DNA from: Rubripirellula obstinata
Lineage (GTDB): Bacteria > Planctomycetota > Planctomycetia > Pirellulales > Pirellulaceae
Direction: 5' to 3'
NCBI RefSeq assembly: GCF_001642955.1
Contig: NZ_LWSK01000004.1
Coordinates: 62,001-126,000 of the forward strand
Length of the DNA stretch: 64,000 nucleotides
The notes under the pieces are model-generated. The model was not told the origin of the DNA. It did no database searches and worked only from the letters and a program-made list of their open reading frames with translations. This document shows, piece after piece, positions 7,843-16,251 of the stretch. Each line of letters starts with the position of its first letter. Within the stretch, counting starts at the first letter, position 1. Made by a program: the position numbers and the translations under genes.

Positions 7843-8895
7843 ATGGCATCCGTCCAGCTTCGTCATATCCAGCATCGATTTGGCGATTTCCCTGCTCTTA
7901 ATGACCTGTGTTTGGATATCGAATCCGGTGACTACGTGGCTCTGCTAGGCGAGAACGGCTGCGGAAAAACAACCGCACTGCGAGTCATTGCGGGGCTACT
8001 GAAACCCAGCAGTGGTTCGATTTTTCTGGGCGGGGAGTGCATGGACGGAATTCCACCACGGCGTCGGTCGGTGGGAATGATGATGCAGGGCACGACGCTC
8101 TATCCGCACCTAAACGCGGCGCAGAACATTGAATTTGGATCGACTGAGAACTCCCCACCATCAGGCTCATCAGCTAGTCACGCGATCGAGATGGTGGGCG
8201 TTGGGAACCTGCTAGACCGATTCCCACACCAATTAAGTGGTGGCGAATTACGCCGCGTCGCGATCGCCAAAGCCATCGCTGGCGATCCACCAATTCGACT
8301 GTTTGACGAACCCCTTTCGGCGATCGATTCCACGACAAGTTCAAGGTTGGAACGAGACTTAATGCAAGTTCATCAAACGATTGGCGGGACGACAATCCAT
8401 GTCACGCATGACGCCGGCGAAGCCATGCGGATGGCCGACAAAATCGCCGTCATGCACCAAGGCGGTTTGCTGCAATACGATTCGCCGGAGATTATTTCCA
8501 GCCAACCAAACTCAGTACACGTTGCCAATCGTATTGCAATCTCACCGATCAACTGGTTTCAAGCCGCGATTGACGACGACTCTTTGCGTTTCGATCAACC
8601 CGATGTCAAAGCGCAGGGTGACTGGTCAGCTTTCCTGAATCGTTTCCCGATGCTGCCCGCAAAAACTTTAGTTGGCGTTCGACCGGAAAGTTTTGCACCG
8701 GAGTGTTTTCAGGCGACGGCGAGCCAGTCATCGAAACCACTGCTGAGTGCCAGCTCAGCTAACGTGATCGTGCGAGGTGTTGTCCAGCACCACAGCAACC
8801 ATTTAGACACCTCCAGATTCGACGCTGATGCAGAAGACATTATGTTCTTCGATGCGGAAACAGGGTTAGCGATCCGATCGGTGGCTTCGCAGTGA
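7843..8895 (+). CDS. ABC transporter ATP-binding protein (CysA/UgpC/PotA-type)
   Basis: The product (350 aa) powers an importer of the CysA/ModC/UgpC class. Walker A is GENGCGKT (36-43), the Q-loop is at Q82, the signature is LSGGE (131-135), Walker B is IRLFDEP (151-157) with catalytic Glu156, and the switch His is His189. Residues about 230-350 form a short, divergent TOBE-like tail. The stop overlaps the next gene's GTG by 4 bp (GTGA), implying translational coupling to the TSUP permease. No ABC permease or binding protein is nearby, so the membrane partner is unknown. Coupling to a TauE/SafE-type protein could point to sulfur-compound traffic, but that is inference. Confidence 0.88.
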   Translation: MASVQLRHIQHRFGDFPALNDLCLDIESGDYVALLGENGCGKTTALRVIAGLLKPSSGSIFLGGECMDGIPPRRRSVGMMMQGTTLYPHLNAAQNIEFGSTENSPPSGSSASHAIEMVGVGNLLDRFPHQLSGGELRRVAIAKAIAGDPPIRLFDEPLSAIDSTTSSRLERDLMQVHQTIGGTTIHVTHDAGEAMRMADKIAVMHQGGLLQYDSPEIISSQPNSVHVANRIAISPINWFQAAIDDDSLRFDQPDVKAQGDWSAFLNRFPMLPAKTLVGVRPESFAPECFQATASQSSKPLLSASSANVIVRGVVQHHSNHLDTSRFDADAEDIMFFDAETGLAIRSVASQ

Positions 8896-9650
8896 GCGAA
8901 TTGTTAATCGACTACGCAACCATTGCGGTGATCCTTTGTCTTGGCATCTTTGTACAGGCCGCCGCCGGGTTTGCGGGTGGGATGTTGATCGTGCCGCTGT
9001 TGATGTGGTTTGGCTATTCCATTCCCGCAGCACAGGTCGCATTGCTGATCGCAACGATCCCGCAAAACCTGTACGGCGTATGGGCACTGCGGAGCGACAT
9101 TTCCGTCAGGCAACTTGCGATCCCTGGGCTTGCCCGTGTCGCGTTCTTCCCACTCGGGATCTGGGTGCTCGCACGCATGGAATCACTGCCCAGTGAAACG
9201 CTGCGACAAATCGTCGGTGGATTTATTTTGGCGGCGACGCTTGCGACCATTTTGATTCGCCCGACGCCACGGCCATCGATTCATCCGCTATGGAGCTGGG
9301 TGACGTTTCCGATTTCCGGGATGGTGCAAGGGATGGTGGGAATGGGCGGCCCGGTAATGGTGTTTTGGGTCCAAGCACACGACTGGAACACCCGACAAAG
9401 TCGCGGGTTCTTGTTTGCGATGTACCTGATCAGCATCGTTCCTGCGATCTTGATACTGTGGCTCGCTTTTGGCAATCGCTTGCTTGCCCCGGCAGTGATC
9501 GCAACCTGCAGCATTCCGCTACTTTGGATCGCAACGCACCTGGGACTGAAAGTAGGATCATGGCTCGGCCGAAAACGATTGCGAATCGTCACGCTCGGCT
9601 TGCTGCTTATGACCGGAATCGCCGGCTTGGCGGCACCTTGGATGAGGTAG
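8892..9650 (+). CDS. TauE/SafE family (TSUP) membrane permease
   Basis: The product (252 aa) is an integral membrane protein of the TSUP family, whose members move sulfite, sulfonates or related organic anions. About eight hydrophobic segments are visible. The N-terminal half carries the family hallmark FVQAAAGFAGGMLIVPLLMW (residues 16-35), and the second half repeats it as GMVQGMVGMGGPVMVFW near 146. The GTG start at 8892 overlaps the stop of the ABC ATPase and is the only start that keeps the first helix. The substrate cannot be read from sequence. Confidence 0.88.
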   Translation: MSELLIDYATIAVILCLGIFVQAAAGFAGGMLIVPLLMWFGYSIPAAQVALLIATIPQNLYGVWALRSDISVRQLAIPGLARVAFFPLGIWVLARMESLPSETLRQIVGGFILAATLATILIRPTPRPSIHPLWSWVTFPISGMVQGMVGMGGPVMVFWVQAHDWNTRQSRGFLFAMYLISIVPAILILWLAFGNRLLAPAVIATCSIPLLWIATHLGLKVGSWLGRKRLRIVTLGLLLMTGIAGLAAPWMR

Positions 9651-9893
9651 GTCGCACCGTCGTGAGTGCCACGGCCGTGTTGAGCCGACGTGCCCGACAA
9701 GAGTGCAAATTGAAAATGAAAGTTGCTAAAGGTAAACCGAACGCGAAAGTTTTGAAGCTGCGCTTTTGGAAAGCCCGAAAGGCGAAAGATGGACTGCGGG
9801 GAAGGTGACGACCTGTTGATCTAAATGAGCCTCGGGCACGTGAGCGAGCGTCCAGCTTACGAATTGTCCCGAAATAACTAATCCCAGTCTTCT

Positions 9894-9936
9894 CGTAGCT
9901 GGGCCGCCAGGGTTCAGTCCATCAGGAGTTGTACCC
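9894..9936. repeat. Family A palindrome, left half (cut by a P1 composite)
   Basis: The half-element TAGCTGGGCCGCCAGGG...TTCAGTCC ends with GAGTTGTACCC at 9926-9936. The other half resumes at 11005 with GAGTTGTACCT, then GACTGAACCCTGGCGGG. The two halves together make one family A element interrupted by 1,068 bp. Confidence 0.75.
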
Positions 9937-10210
9937 GACGCCGTGAAGAGTTTTGGTCGTAAAAACACGTGCTAGTTCGTTTAGCCGCGTTGGGCATCTC
10001 CCCGCGCGTCGTACTGCCCGAACGCGCGGGGCGATGCCCACGCGGTTAAACAGTTTGATGCCCTTCACGGCTTTGAATTGGATTGTGTGTTGGAAAGAAG
10101 TTGACGCAGAGTCGCAAGAGACGCGGGGACGCAAAGGAGTTGGGGAATGGGCAAGACGATGTTGAGTCGTACTTGGTATCGTTTTGCCCTTCCATCGTTT
10201 TGCCACAATT

Positions 10211-10320
10211 GAAACCGCTCATTGACGCTAACAGGACGCTAATAAGAGTCTTGGATGGGATCTTAAGTAAATCTGTAGCTGTTTTGATTAGCGTTTTATT
10301 AGCGTCCATTAGCGGTTTAG
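10211..10320. repeat. Inverted repeat, first of a duplicated pair
   Basis: The left arm CGCTAACAGGACGCTAATAA pairs with TTATTAGCGTCCATTAGCG around a ~40-nt loop. A near copy sits at 10675-10783, about 460 bp downstream, with the same loop (GATCTTAAGTAAATCTGTAG). It is non-coding. Confidence 0.75.
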
Positions 10321-10674
10321 TATCTCAAGCTTTGCCTTGACTCGTTTGTCTGATGTGGTGCTTGAGAATTGGGTTTATGGGAGTGATCAGATCATGCACG
10401 GTGGGACGAGATTGGCAAAAAATTGTTGGCAGAAAAATGATGTAGGGCTACCACAGAGGCACAGAGGAACACAGAGAAGGTGCTTGGTGTTTTTGAGTGT
10501 TTTGGCTCTGTGGTTCTCTGTGACTCCGTGGTTGATTTCTGGTCTGAAGAAACAGTGCTTGAAAATCGGGTGTGGAAATTTGTGGGTTGCAAATGTTGAG
10601 TGATGCGGTTGTGGTCGTGCGAGGAATAGGTCGGGAAATTGTTGGTAGTGAGTGTGGTTTGGTCCATCGAGTCG

Positions 10675-10783
10675 AACCGCAAATTTTCGCTAACAGGACG
10701 CTAATAAGAGTCTTGGACGGGATCTTAAGTAAATCTGTAGCTGTTTTGATTAGCGTTTTATTAGCGTTTTATTAGCGGTTTAG
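10675..10783. repeat. Inverted repeat, second of a duplicated pair
   Basis: Near-identical to 10211-10320. The right arm is slightly changed: TTTTATTAGCG is repeated where the first copy has GTCCATTAGCG. Confidence 0.75.
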
Positions 10784-11194
10784 ATGAAAAAGGGTGTTAG
10801 GTACCGAATGGGAGTTTGAGTTGTTTTGATGTAGGGGCGTCACGGTCGTTCGGGGTAGATCGCGACGTCGTGAAGAGTTTTGGTTCGGGGAAACACGTGT
10901 TAGGTCGTTTAGCCGCGTGGGCATCGCCCCGCGCGTCATGCTGCCCCGCAGCGCGCGGGGCGATGCCTACGCGGTTAAACAATTTAGAAACCCTTCACGG
11001 CATTGAGTTGTACCTGACTGAACCCTGGCGGGTCCGGTTACGAAAGATTTCGCCAAATACACTGCGCTAGCCTGAGGTTTTACCACCAGCAGGTTGCGTT
11101 TGCCGGCACATCTGAGCTTCGCGAAATACGGCGTTGCGGAGGTCGCCGTGTGTCGCGTAGCTCCCGCACGGCCTACTTCCACAGATTGCACAAC

Positions 11195-12643
11195 TTAGCC
11201 GCCGCGATGGCGACTGGTTCGTTTGATTCGGTGCAGATCTTCTTCCTGCGTTAACATTCCCCAATCCAATGCTTGATCCTGGTTGTACTGTTTGCCGAGC
11301 GTCATCGCGATCGATGCCTTCGCCATTTCGTAACCGAGATAGAACGCATGGGAAGCGTCAACATTGTCCACCTTTTGCTCGTTAAGCAATCGGTCAAACA
11401 ACTCGAACGGATCGTCGCCGAACAAGTGAATCCCTGCCGACACCAAGTGGATCAAATCACCTTGAGCGAACAGCCGATAGTTGTTGTCCTTGATCGTGTT
11501 TGCAAGTTCAGCCAACGCTTGGTCGGTGTACGGTCGTAACTTTGGATCGCGGAGCATCACCAATTGATCGGACAGCCTTTTTGGCGGGACACGATTGCGC
11601 AGACTGTAGGAAACCATTCGCCGAGCAACATCGCACTCGCGAACACTCGAACGCGCCCAATTGATCACCTGGGTTGTCAACGCACTTTCAATCGAAAGTT
11701 CCTGACAGATCGCCAGCAACAAAAAATTGATGCCCGCAGAATCAACGTCGGTTAGCTCCGTTAAGTTCCCGATGCCCATCATCATTGCATGATCAGGAAA
11801 CTGTTTTCGCACCTCGGCGTAACGTATCAAGCTTTCAGTGAAGCCAGCACCGATCGGTTCTAAAATCGGATCCAACCGCATTGGAACTCGCGCAGTTTCT
11901 AAAAATTCAATTGTTTTTTCAAAACTTTTTTGATCCCCAGGTGTGTCCGGAACCACGACCACTTCGCATCCCCAATCAACCGCCGCTTCACGGTTGGTTG
12001 AATTGACGGACAAGACCAACGACGCTCCTTTATCCGCCGCAACCTTGGCTTCCCAAGCATCAAACGTATCGACTGAAACGCATAGCCCCTGATCAACCAA
12101 CGCGGCAACGTAATCACCAATCGACAAGCAACGCGAAGTTGGATCGCAACCGAAATCAATGACATTCGCACCGTCGTCGCGGTATCGCATGGCGATCGAT
12201 TGAACGTCGTTGATTGAGATTCGCGGCGCGTGATTGATCTCTGCGATGATGTCAATTTCGTACTGACTTAAATCTGGTTCGTCGCGTTCCTTACCAAACA
12301 ATTCCGGCAACCATCGGCAATCGTTTGGACCGCAAATCACCGGTATTTTGTAGTCTTTGGTTAGTAAATCGATTCCATGGCTGCAGTAGCCGGGCAAGAT
12401 CACATGCGTGGCTTCGGTCGGGACATCAAGGTGCCGTTTTAGCCACCCAGGGGTCATCAATGCAGCAACGGTGATTGGCATGACACCGATCGAGAAGCCG
12501 AAACCGTATTGACTTGCGAGGCCTTCAACGATGTCTCGCAAAGAGTGTTCCGCTAGCCGCCCGGTCACAAAATAATAGTGATGACTAGGTTTGGGATCGA
12601 TGCTGTATTTCATTGGACTAGGTTTCATTTCACGCGAACGCAA
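11195..12643 (-). CDS. DUF6513 / dihydropteroate synthase-like protein
   Basis: The product (482 aa) belongs to the DHPS-related family found with tetrahydromethanopterin-linked C1 genes in methylotrophs, methanogens and planctomycetes. The N-terminal region (about 20-135) includes HVILPGYCSHGIDLL and ICGPNDCRWLPELFG. A TIM-barrel pterin-binding domain follows: ANVIDFGCDPTS (159-170) where DHPS has a GGEST-type loop, LCVSVDTFDAWEA (187-199), and LVLSVNSTN (209-217). MMMGIGNLTELTDVDSAGIN (287-306) is conserved in this family. The true start may be Met6 (12628) or Met11 (12613). The role in cofactor synthesis is inferred from family distribution; no other H4MPT gene is in the window. Confidence 0.8.
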   Translation of the reverse strand: MRSREMKPSPMKYSIDPKPSHHYYFVTGRLAEHSLRDIVEGLASQYGFGFSIGVMPITVAALMTPGWLKRHLDVPTEATHVILPGYCSHGIDLLTKDYKIPVICGPNDCRWLPELFGKERDEPDLSQYEIDIIAEINHAPRISINDVQSIAMRYRDDGANVIDFGCDPTSRCLSIGDYVAALVDQGLCVSVDTFDAWEAKVAADKGASLVLSVNSTNREAAVDWGCEVVVVPDTPGDQKSFEKTIEFLETARVPMRLDPILEPIGAGFTESLIRYAEVRKQFPDHAMMMGIGNLTELTDVDSAGINFLLLAICQELSIESALTTQVINWARSSVRECDVARRMVSYSLRNRVPPKRLSDQLVMLRDPKLRPYTDQALAELANTIKDNNYRLFAQGDLIHLVSAGIHLFGDDPFELFDRLLNEQKVDNVDASHAFYLGYEMAKASIAMTLGKQYNQDQALDWGMLTQEEDLHRIKRTSRHRGG

Positions 12644-12812
12644 CTTCGCTTACCGAGAACTCGGGCGACTTGAAACCAACATAGTCGAAGACGCTGTCAA
12701 AGAAGACACATGGTTCGCAGCAGCAAATCTTTGCGATGCGAACACGATTCAATTTGAACCGCTTGACGCCCAATCGCTCTTGACGCTTGCAACAGAAACT
12801 CTAAGGTTTCGT

Positions 12813-12884
12813 AAACGAGAGATTCGTCGATGCTTGTCGTGGTCATCCCCGACAAACTTCGTGGCCGGGATCTCTCGTTTTTTT
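12813..12884 (+). terminator. Terminator-like hairpin, plus strand, without an obvious gene
   Basis: Arms AAACGAGAGAT (12813-12823) and ATCTCTCGTTT (12870-12880) pair, an inner TTGTCG/CGACAA stem sits in the loop, and the T run continues to 12884. It lies just upstream of the DHPS-like gene (minus). No plus-strand gene is upstream, so it may instead act as a 5' leader structure of that gene. Confidence 0.4.
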
Positions 12885-12901
12885 ATGCGCTGATCCCAAT
12901 C

Positions 12902-12940
12902 GAAAAAACCCCACGGCATCTTTCGATTGCCGTGGGGTTG
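12902..12940 (-). terminator. Rho-independent terminator of the exporter operon
   Basis: On the minus strand a perfect 13-bp stem (AACCCCACGGCAA-type arm, loop TCGAAAGA) is followed by six T. It lies 115 bp past the stop of the Wza-like gene. Confidence 0.85.
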
Positions 12941-13055
12941 TGCCGAAGTTAATGATGAGCCGCTGGCCGTCGGGCCTCGGGCCAAGTGTGGTAGGCCCGG
13001 CCGCTTACGCGTCGCGGCTCACATTAGTCGTTAAACCGTCTGGGTGACTGAGACT

Positions 13056-14420
13056 TTAGCGAGCTTGTCGGAAGATCTCAGCGACACCAAAGGTGAAGAA
13101 GGTTCGCAATCCAAAGTTGACCGCTTGCTCTTCGCACTTGTATTGCAAGATCAGTGTGTCACCAGCCTGTACGAATGGTCGTTTACGCGGGTCGTTGATC
13201 GCATCGGTCAGGTCGATCTCGATCGCAACCTGCCCGCCACATCCGTCTTTGCGGAGGATGTAAAGCAGTCCTGGTGGAACACCTTGTACGCCGCCGCCAA
13301 GTGCCTGCCCGAATTGCTGTGCGTTGCCGCCAACAGGTCGGCCAGCGATAGCGATCGCACCCAAAACATCCAAGTCAAAGTCACGAGGTAGCGGGAATTC
13401 ACCACCGTTGAGCAAACCACCGGTGTAGTACACTTCAGTCTCACGCGATTCGATGTAGACGATGTCGCCATCCTTAAGTGTGATCTGTTCTTCGGTGATG
13501 TTTGGAACGACGCCCGGTTTTAGACGCAATGGAATTCGCAAGATCGATGGATCTTCTGGCATCGGTGGTGCACAAACGCAAGGATCCAGTGCTGCGGCTT
13601 GCTGCTGAGCGAACCACTGTTGCATGAACTGAGCCCGCATGCGTTGATCAGCTTGGCTGGCACGCAAGACCTGCACTTCGTTCTTGGCATTCAAACCAGG
13701 GAGTCCCCCGGTTTCAACCAAGGCGTGAAGCACGTCGTTCTGGTAAGCCGGAAGCTTTACCAGTCCACCGGAAGCACTACGGTCGCTACTACCGGTCAGG
13801 AACTGAGCACCAAGGTTTTGGTTGAGAAGACCTTGATTGCCTGCGTTTCCACCATCTTCGCGAACAACAATCACATCGTAGGTCCGCTCTCTAATGATCG
13901 TCACAATCGGACGAGCCTTTTCAGGACGCAGAATGTCTTCGTCGATGTACTTGTCACGAATCGCATCGCGAACTTGCTCCAAAGTCAAACCATCAACATC
14001 AAGCGGTTCGATCAGCGGAAGTGCCAACGTCCCGTCATCTTGAATCGCGATTGGATAACCGATCGATGGCGGCAAGGTACTTTGGTCTTGCGGGAAGTTG
14101 ACCGGTGGCGGTTCAGGCGGTTGGTTCGGCGGGTTGAAGGGCAAAACACCTTCAACATAAACACCGAGGATATCGCCGCCCGAAAGCTGATAGTCGCGTG
14201 GTGGTTCGATCGATAACAGCGAGATATCGACTGGAATCAAATCGTTCTTCGGCTCAGCAAAAAACTGAGGCGGTAAACGATCTGCTGGAACACCTTCAAT
14301 GGGCTGCGTCAACGACGCGCATCCACCAAGGGTTGTCGCCATCACGCCGACGGCAACTGCGGTCGAGGCCGAGCGCAACCGCTGGACGATTCGCTCGACA
14401 GTTGGAAGTTGAATATTCAT
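13056..14420 (-). CDS. Wza-like polysaccharide export lipoprotein (SLBB)
   Basis: The product (454 aa) is an outer-membrane-type exporter of extracellular polysaccharide. The start was placed at ATG 14420, which yields a signal peptide with lipobox TLGGC at Cys34 and has AAGAGAG upstream; a longer frame to 14573 lacks this. The Poly_export domain (about 65-200) begins YQLSGGDILGVYVEGVLPF and holds a long Pro-rich insertion near 105-120. SLBB-type segments follow (about 210-400), with DGDIVYIESRETEVYYTGGLLNGGEFPLPRD being clear. A Gln/Ala-rich stretch lies near 275. It is the last gene of a minus-strand pair with the Cys-rich lipoprotein upstream, and a strong terminator follows. Family certain; exported glycan unknown. 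Confidence 0.92.
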   Translation of the reverse strand: MNIQLPTVERIVQRLRSASTAVAVGVMATTLGGCASLTQPIEGVPADRLPPQFFAEPKNDLIPVDISLLSIEPPRDYQLSGGDILGVYVEGVLPFNPPNQPPEPPPVNFPQDQSTLPPSIGYPIAIQDDGTLALPLIEPLDVDGLTLEQVRDAIRDKYIDEDILRPEKARPIVTIIRERTYDVIVVREDGGNAGNQGLLNQNLGAQFLTGSSDRSASGGLVKLPAYQNDVLHALVETGGLPGLNAKNEVQVLRASQADQRMRAQFMQQWFAQQQAAALDPCVCAPPMPEDPSILRIPLRLKPGVVPNITEEQITLKDGDIVYIESRETEVYYTGGLLNGGEFPLPRDFDLDVLGAIAIAGRPVGGNAQQFGQALGGGVQGVPPGLLYILRKDGCGGQVAIEIDLTDAINDPRKRPFVQAGDTLILQYKCEEQAVNFGLRTFFTFGVAEIFRQAR

Positions 14421-14581
14421 CCCTGAACTCTCTTGGTGGATCTTACTTTTCAATAGCCGCTTCAGCACTGGTGCCACATGAACCAACAAGTTCAAGACGA
14501 CACCCAACTCGCTAAAACGATGGATGGTTAAAAACACGACTCCAAAACAACACGATGGAGATACGTGTTCCAAAATGTTTC

Positions 14582-15664
14582 TTACTCGAAGCTAAATGGC
14601 ATTGAGTCGCCGATCGATGAATTGACTTGGCCCGAGGAAATCTCTCGATCAGCGGAGCCAAAAACTTCGTCAACATCAACGCGGACACCGCTGCCGCTGG
14701 CGGAATCATCTAGCCCAGCAATCCTTGCATCGCTCGATGAACCGACTGGATTCGCAGCACCAAAGATCGACTCTTCATCGAAGTCCGAACCTTGCGGCGT
14801 TGCGTTTGTGGACGCCGAATCAAAATCCAAATCGATGATGTCCTCAATCGCACCTGCAGGTCCCGTCTCGACTGGTCCTGAATCCGTTGCTGGTGCTTCT
14901 AAGGCAGGCATGACGCCTGGTTCTTGAATCGCACCACCATCGATGACCTGGCCCGCACCAGCGGCAGGTCCATAGAAGGGATTGGCAACGCCAGCAGCAG
15001 GCGTTTGTTGTGCATTTTGGTTGTGGTAGCCGGCCGTAGTGACCTGACCCCAATTCCCAACGCCAGCTTGTTCCGCAGCTTTGACACCCATCGGGTATCC
15101 TTCAAACCAGGAATTCACAGCACCTTGGCCTTGAGCCGATTGGTAACGCCAACCCCAGTACTCCTTGGGAGCGATTGCTGGAACGCAACCGTTTCCACCA
15201 CCTGCGACCTCCATAAAGCCGTCGGTAAATCCGGCTCTGAACTCTTTGGAGTGCTGGTTACAGAACTGATGCTTCTGACAATGCCAAGCCTTTTGGGCCA
15301 TCGCACGATTGCGATAGTTAACCATGAACTCGTCGATGCAGTGCCCATCACCAATGGCACCCATCATTCCCGAAGTTGTCGTGCATCCGGGAACCCCGGA
15401 CAAAAACAACCCGAGAGCCCCTGCGCTGAGAGCACAGGAAAGCCAGCGGCGGGCACGGTGACGCCGACCGGCAACGGACTTGCCGCTGCTTGAGCCTGCA
15501 TCATCTTGATGCAAGCGGGTCAGACTGTTGGTTTGAGAAGCGTTTCGTTGACTGCCCTGTGGGGTAGCTTCTGAATGATCAGAGATACCGCAACAGATTG
15601 GATCAACTGGATCGCTTTGGTTCTTTGTAGACGCACGTCGAGCGTCGTTGGAACGAATCGCCAT
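14582..15664 (-). CDS. Cys-rich putative lipoprotein of the exopolysaccharide locus
   Basis: I do not recognise a characterised family. The start at ATG 15664 is preceded by AAGGGGGG; an upstream ATG at 15757 is less likely. The product (360 aa) has an unusual ~75-residue polar N-terminus, then a hydrophobic segment ending in SGVPGC, a lipobox-like motif. The conserved-looking core (about residues 95-195) contains CIDEFMVNYRNRAMAQKAW, HCQKHQFCNQHSKEFRAGF, a GGGNGCVPAIAPKEYWGW block and WFEGYPMGVKAAEQ. The C-terminal half is acidic and Gly/Ser/Ala-rich, likely disordered. It lies 161 bp upstream of the Wza-like gene on the same strand, so a role in surface polysaccharide export or anchoring is inferred from position only. 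Confidence 0.75.
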   Translation of the reverse strand: MAIRSNDARRASTKNQSDPVDPICCGISDHSEATPQGSQRNASQTNSLTRLHQDDAGSSSGKSVAGRRHRARRWLSCALSAGALGLFLSGVPGCTTTSGMMGAIGDGHCIDEFMVNYRNRAMAQKAWHCQKHQFCNQHSKEFRAGFTDGFMEVAGGGNGCVPAIAPKEYWGWRYQSAQGQGAVNSWFEGYPMGVKAAEQAGVGNWGQVTTAGYHNQNAQQTPAAGVANPFYGPAAGAGQVIDGGAIQEPGVMPALEAPATDSGPVETGPAGAIEDIIDLDFDSASTNATPQGSDFDEESIFGAANPVGSSSDARIAGLDDSASGSGVRVDVDEVFGSADREISSGQVNSSIGDSMPFSFE

Positions 15665-15716
15665 TGTGGCCCCCCTTGGCTTAGTGGCTGCATCCGGTTT
15701 TAAAATTGCTTGAGCG

Positions 15717-16019
15717 TTAACCCATGCACGTTGTGAGGTCTGTGCCATCAATAGCACTTTGCTCTGGATTACTTATCGCCGTTTCGTTATGGCCGGATGA
15801 GCCAAAAACGCGGAAAATGCCAGCAGCAACGAAAAACACGGTGATTCCGGCGGTAACGATTACGCAGTTCACACGTGAAATCGCGACAGATCCAACGGAA
15901 ATGTCGTCAGAGTCCGCACAGCTTTTAGGAAAATAACCGGGTTGGACCAGTTTCTCATTCAGCCCGTCTTTCGACCCTTTATACTGATTCGATCGTCGCA
16001 CGCAGTTGAGGAACGACAC
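15717..16019 (-). CDS. Possible small membrane protein
   Basis: A 100-codon frame opens at GTG 16019 and ends 53 bp before the start of the Cys-rich lipoprotein. It has one clear hydrophobic segment, VNCVIVTAGITVFFVAAG (about residues 51-68). The N-terminal half is polar and unremarkable, so the real start may lie further in. It has no recognisable motif or ribosome binding site. It could be a small membrane partner of the export genes or chance; confidence is low. Confidence 0.3.
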   Translation of the reverse strand: MSFLNCVRRSNQYKGSKDGLNEKLVQPGYFPKSCADSDDISVGSVAISRVNCVIVTAGITVFFVAAGIFRVFGSSGHNETAISNPEQSAIDGTDLTTCMG

Positions 16020-16129
16020 CCCAGCGGTGGAGCCCCACCATGGTGTGGCGTGCTTGCCAATCGCAGCTCAGCGTCTAACGTAGCTACGAGCGACAGGAGA
16101 CGAAATGAGTGATCCGATGGCGACATTTT

Positions 16130-16195
16130 AAAGTGGCATAGGCTTCTAACCTGTGTCTAGATGAGCCACAGGCTAGAAGCCTATGCCACTTTTTG
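16130..16195. repeat. Family F long hairpin upstream of the MraY-type gene
   Basis: Arms AAAGTGGCATAGGCTTCTA and TAGAAGCCTATGCCACTTT are perfect inverted copies around a ~26-nt loop, followed by TTTT on the plus strand. It lies 57 bp before the next start codon and could act as a terminator or leader structure. Short relatives are at 3269 and 4376. Confidence 0.75.
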
Positions 16196-16251
16196 TTCCG
16201 ACAATTACCTCATAAATTCCGCTGCATTTCCCTACTAATTGAAGTGACAAG

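Larger units (their letters stand above)
9937..11004. mobile_element. Composite of two P1 elements flanked by an 11-bp direct repeat
   Basis: P1 copies at 9937-10074 and 10864-11004 enclose about 790 bp. The outer flanks are 11-bp direct repeats (GAGTTGTACCC at 9926-9936, GAGTTGTACCT at 11005-11015; 10 of 11 match) and lie inside a family A element. The interior holds an inverted repeat at 10211-10320 recurring at 10675-10783 (motif CTAACAGGACGCTAATAAG), and an inverted repeat around CCACAGAGGCACAGAGG (10451-10535). No convincing protein gene lies between 9651 and 11194. The layout resembles a composite transposon, but without a transposase. Confidence 0.65.

Noticed and set aside
9290-9808. 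Out-of-frame continuation after the TSUP gene as a frameshifted protein
   Set aside because: The TSUP gene ends normally at 9650; the other frame is an overlapping non-coding reading.
12591-12893. 100-codon plus-strand frame antisense to the DHPS-like gene start
   Set aside because: It overlaps a clear gene and runs through the hairpin at 12813-12884; composition is not protein-like.
14421-14573. Longer start for the Wza-like gene
   Set aside because: The internal ATG at 14420 gives a proper lipoprotein signal with lipobox; the longer version would bury it.
15724-15936. 70-codon plus-strand frame in the 15.8-kb spacer
   Set aside because: It lies opposite the low-confidence small membrane frame, has no ribosome binding site and no domain.
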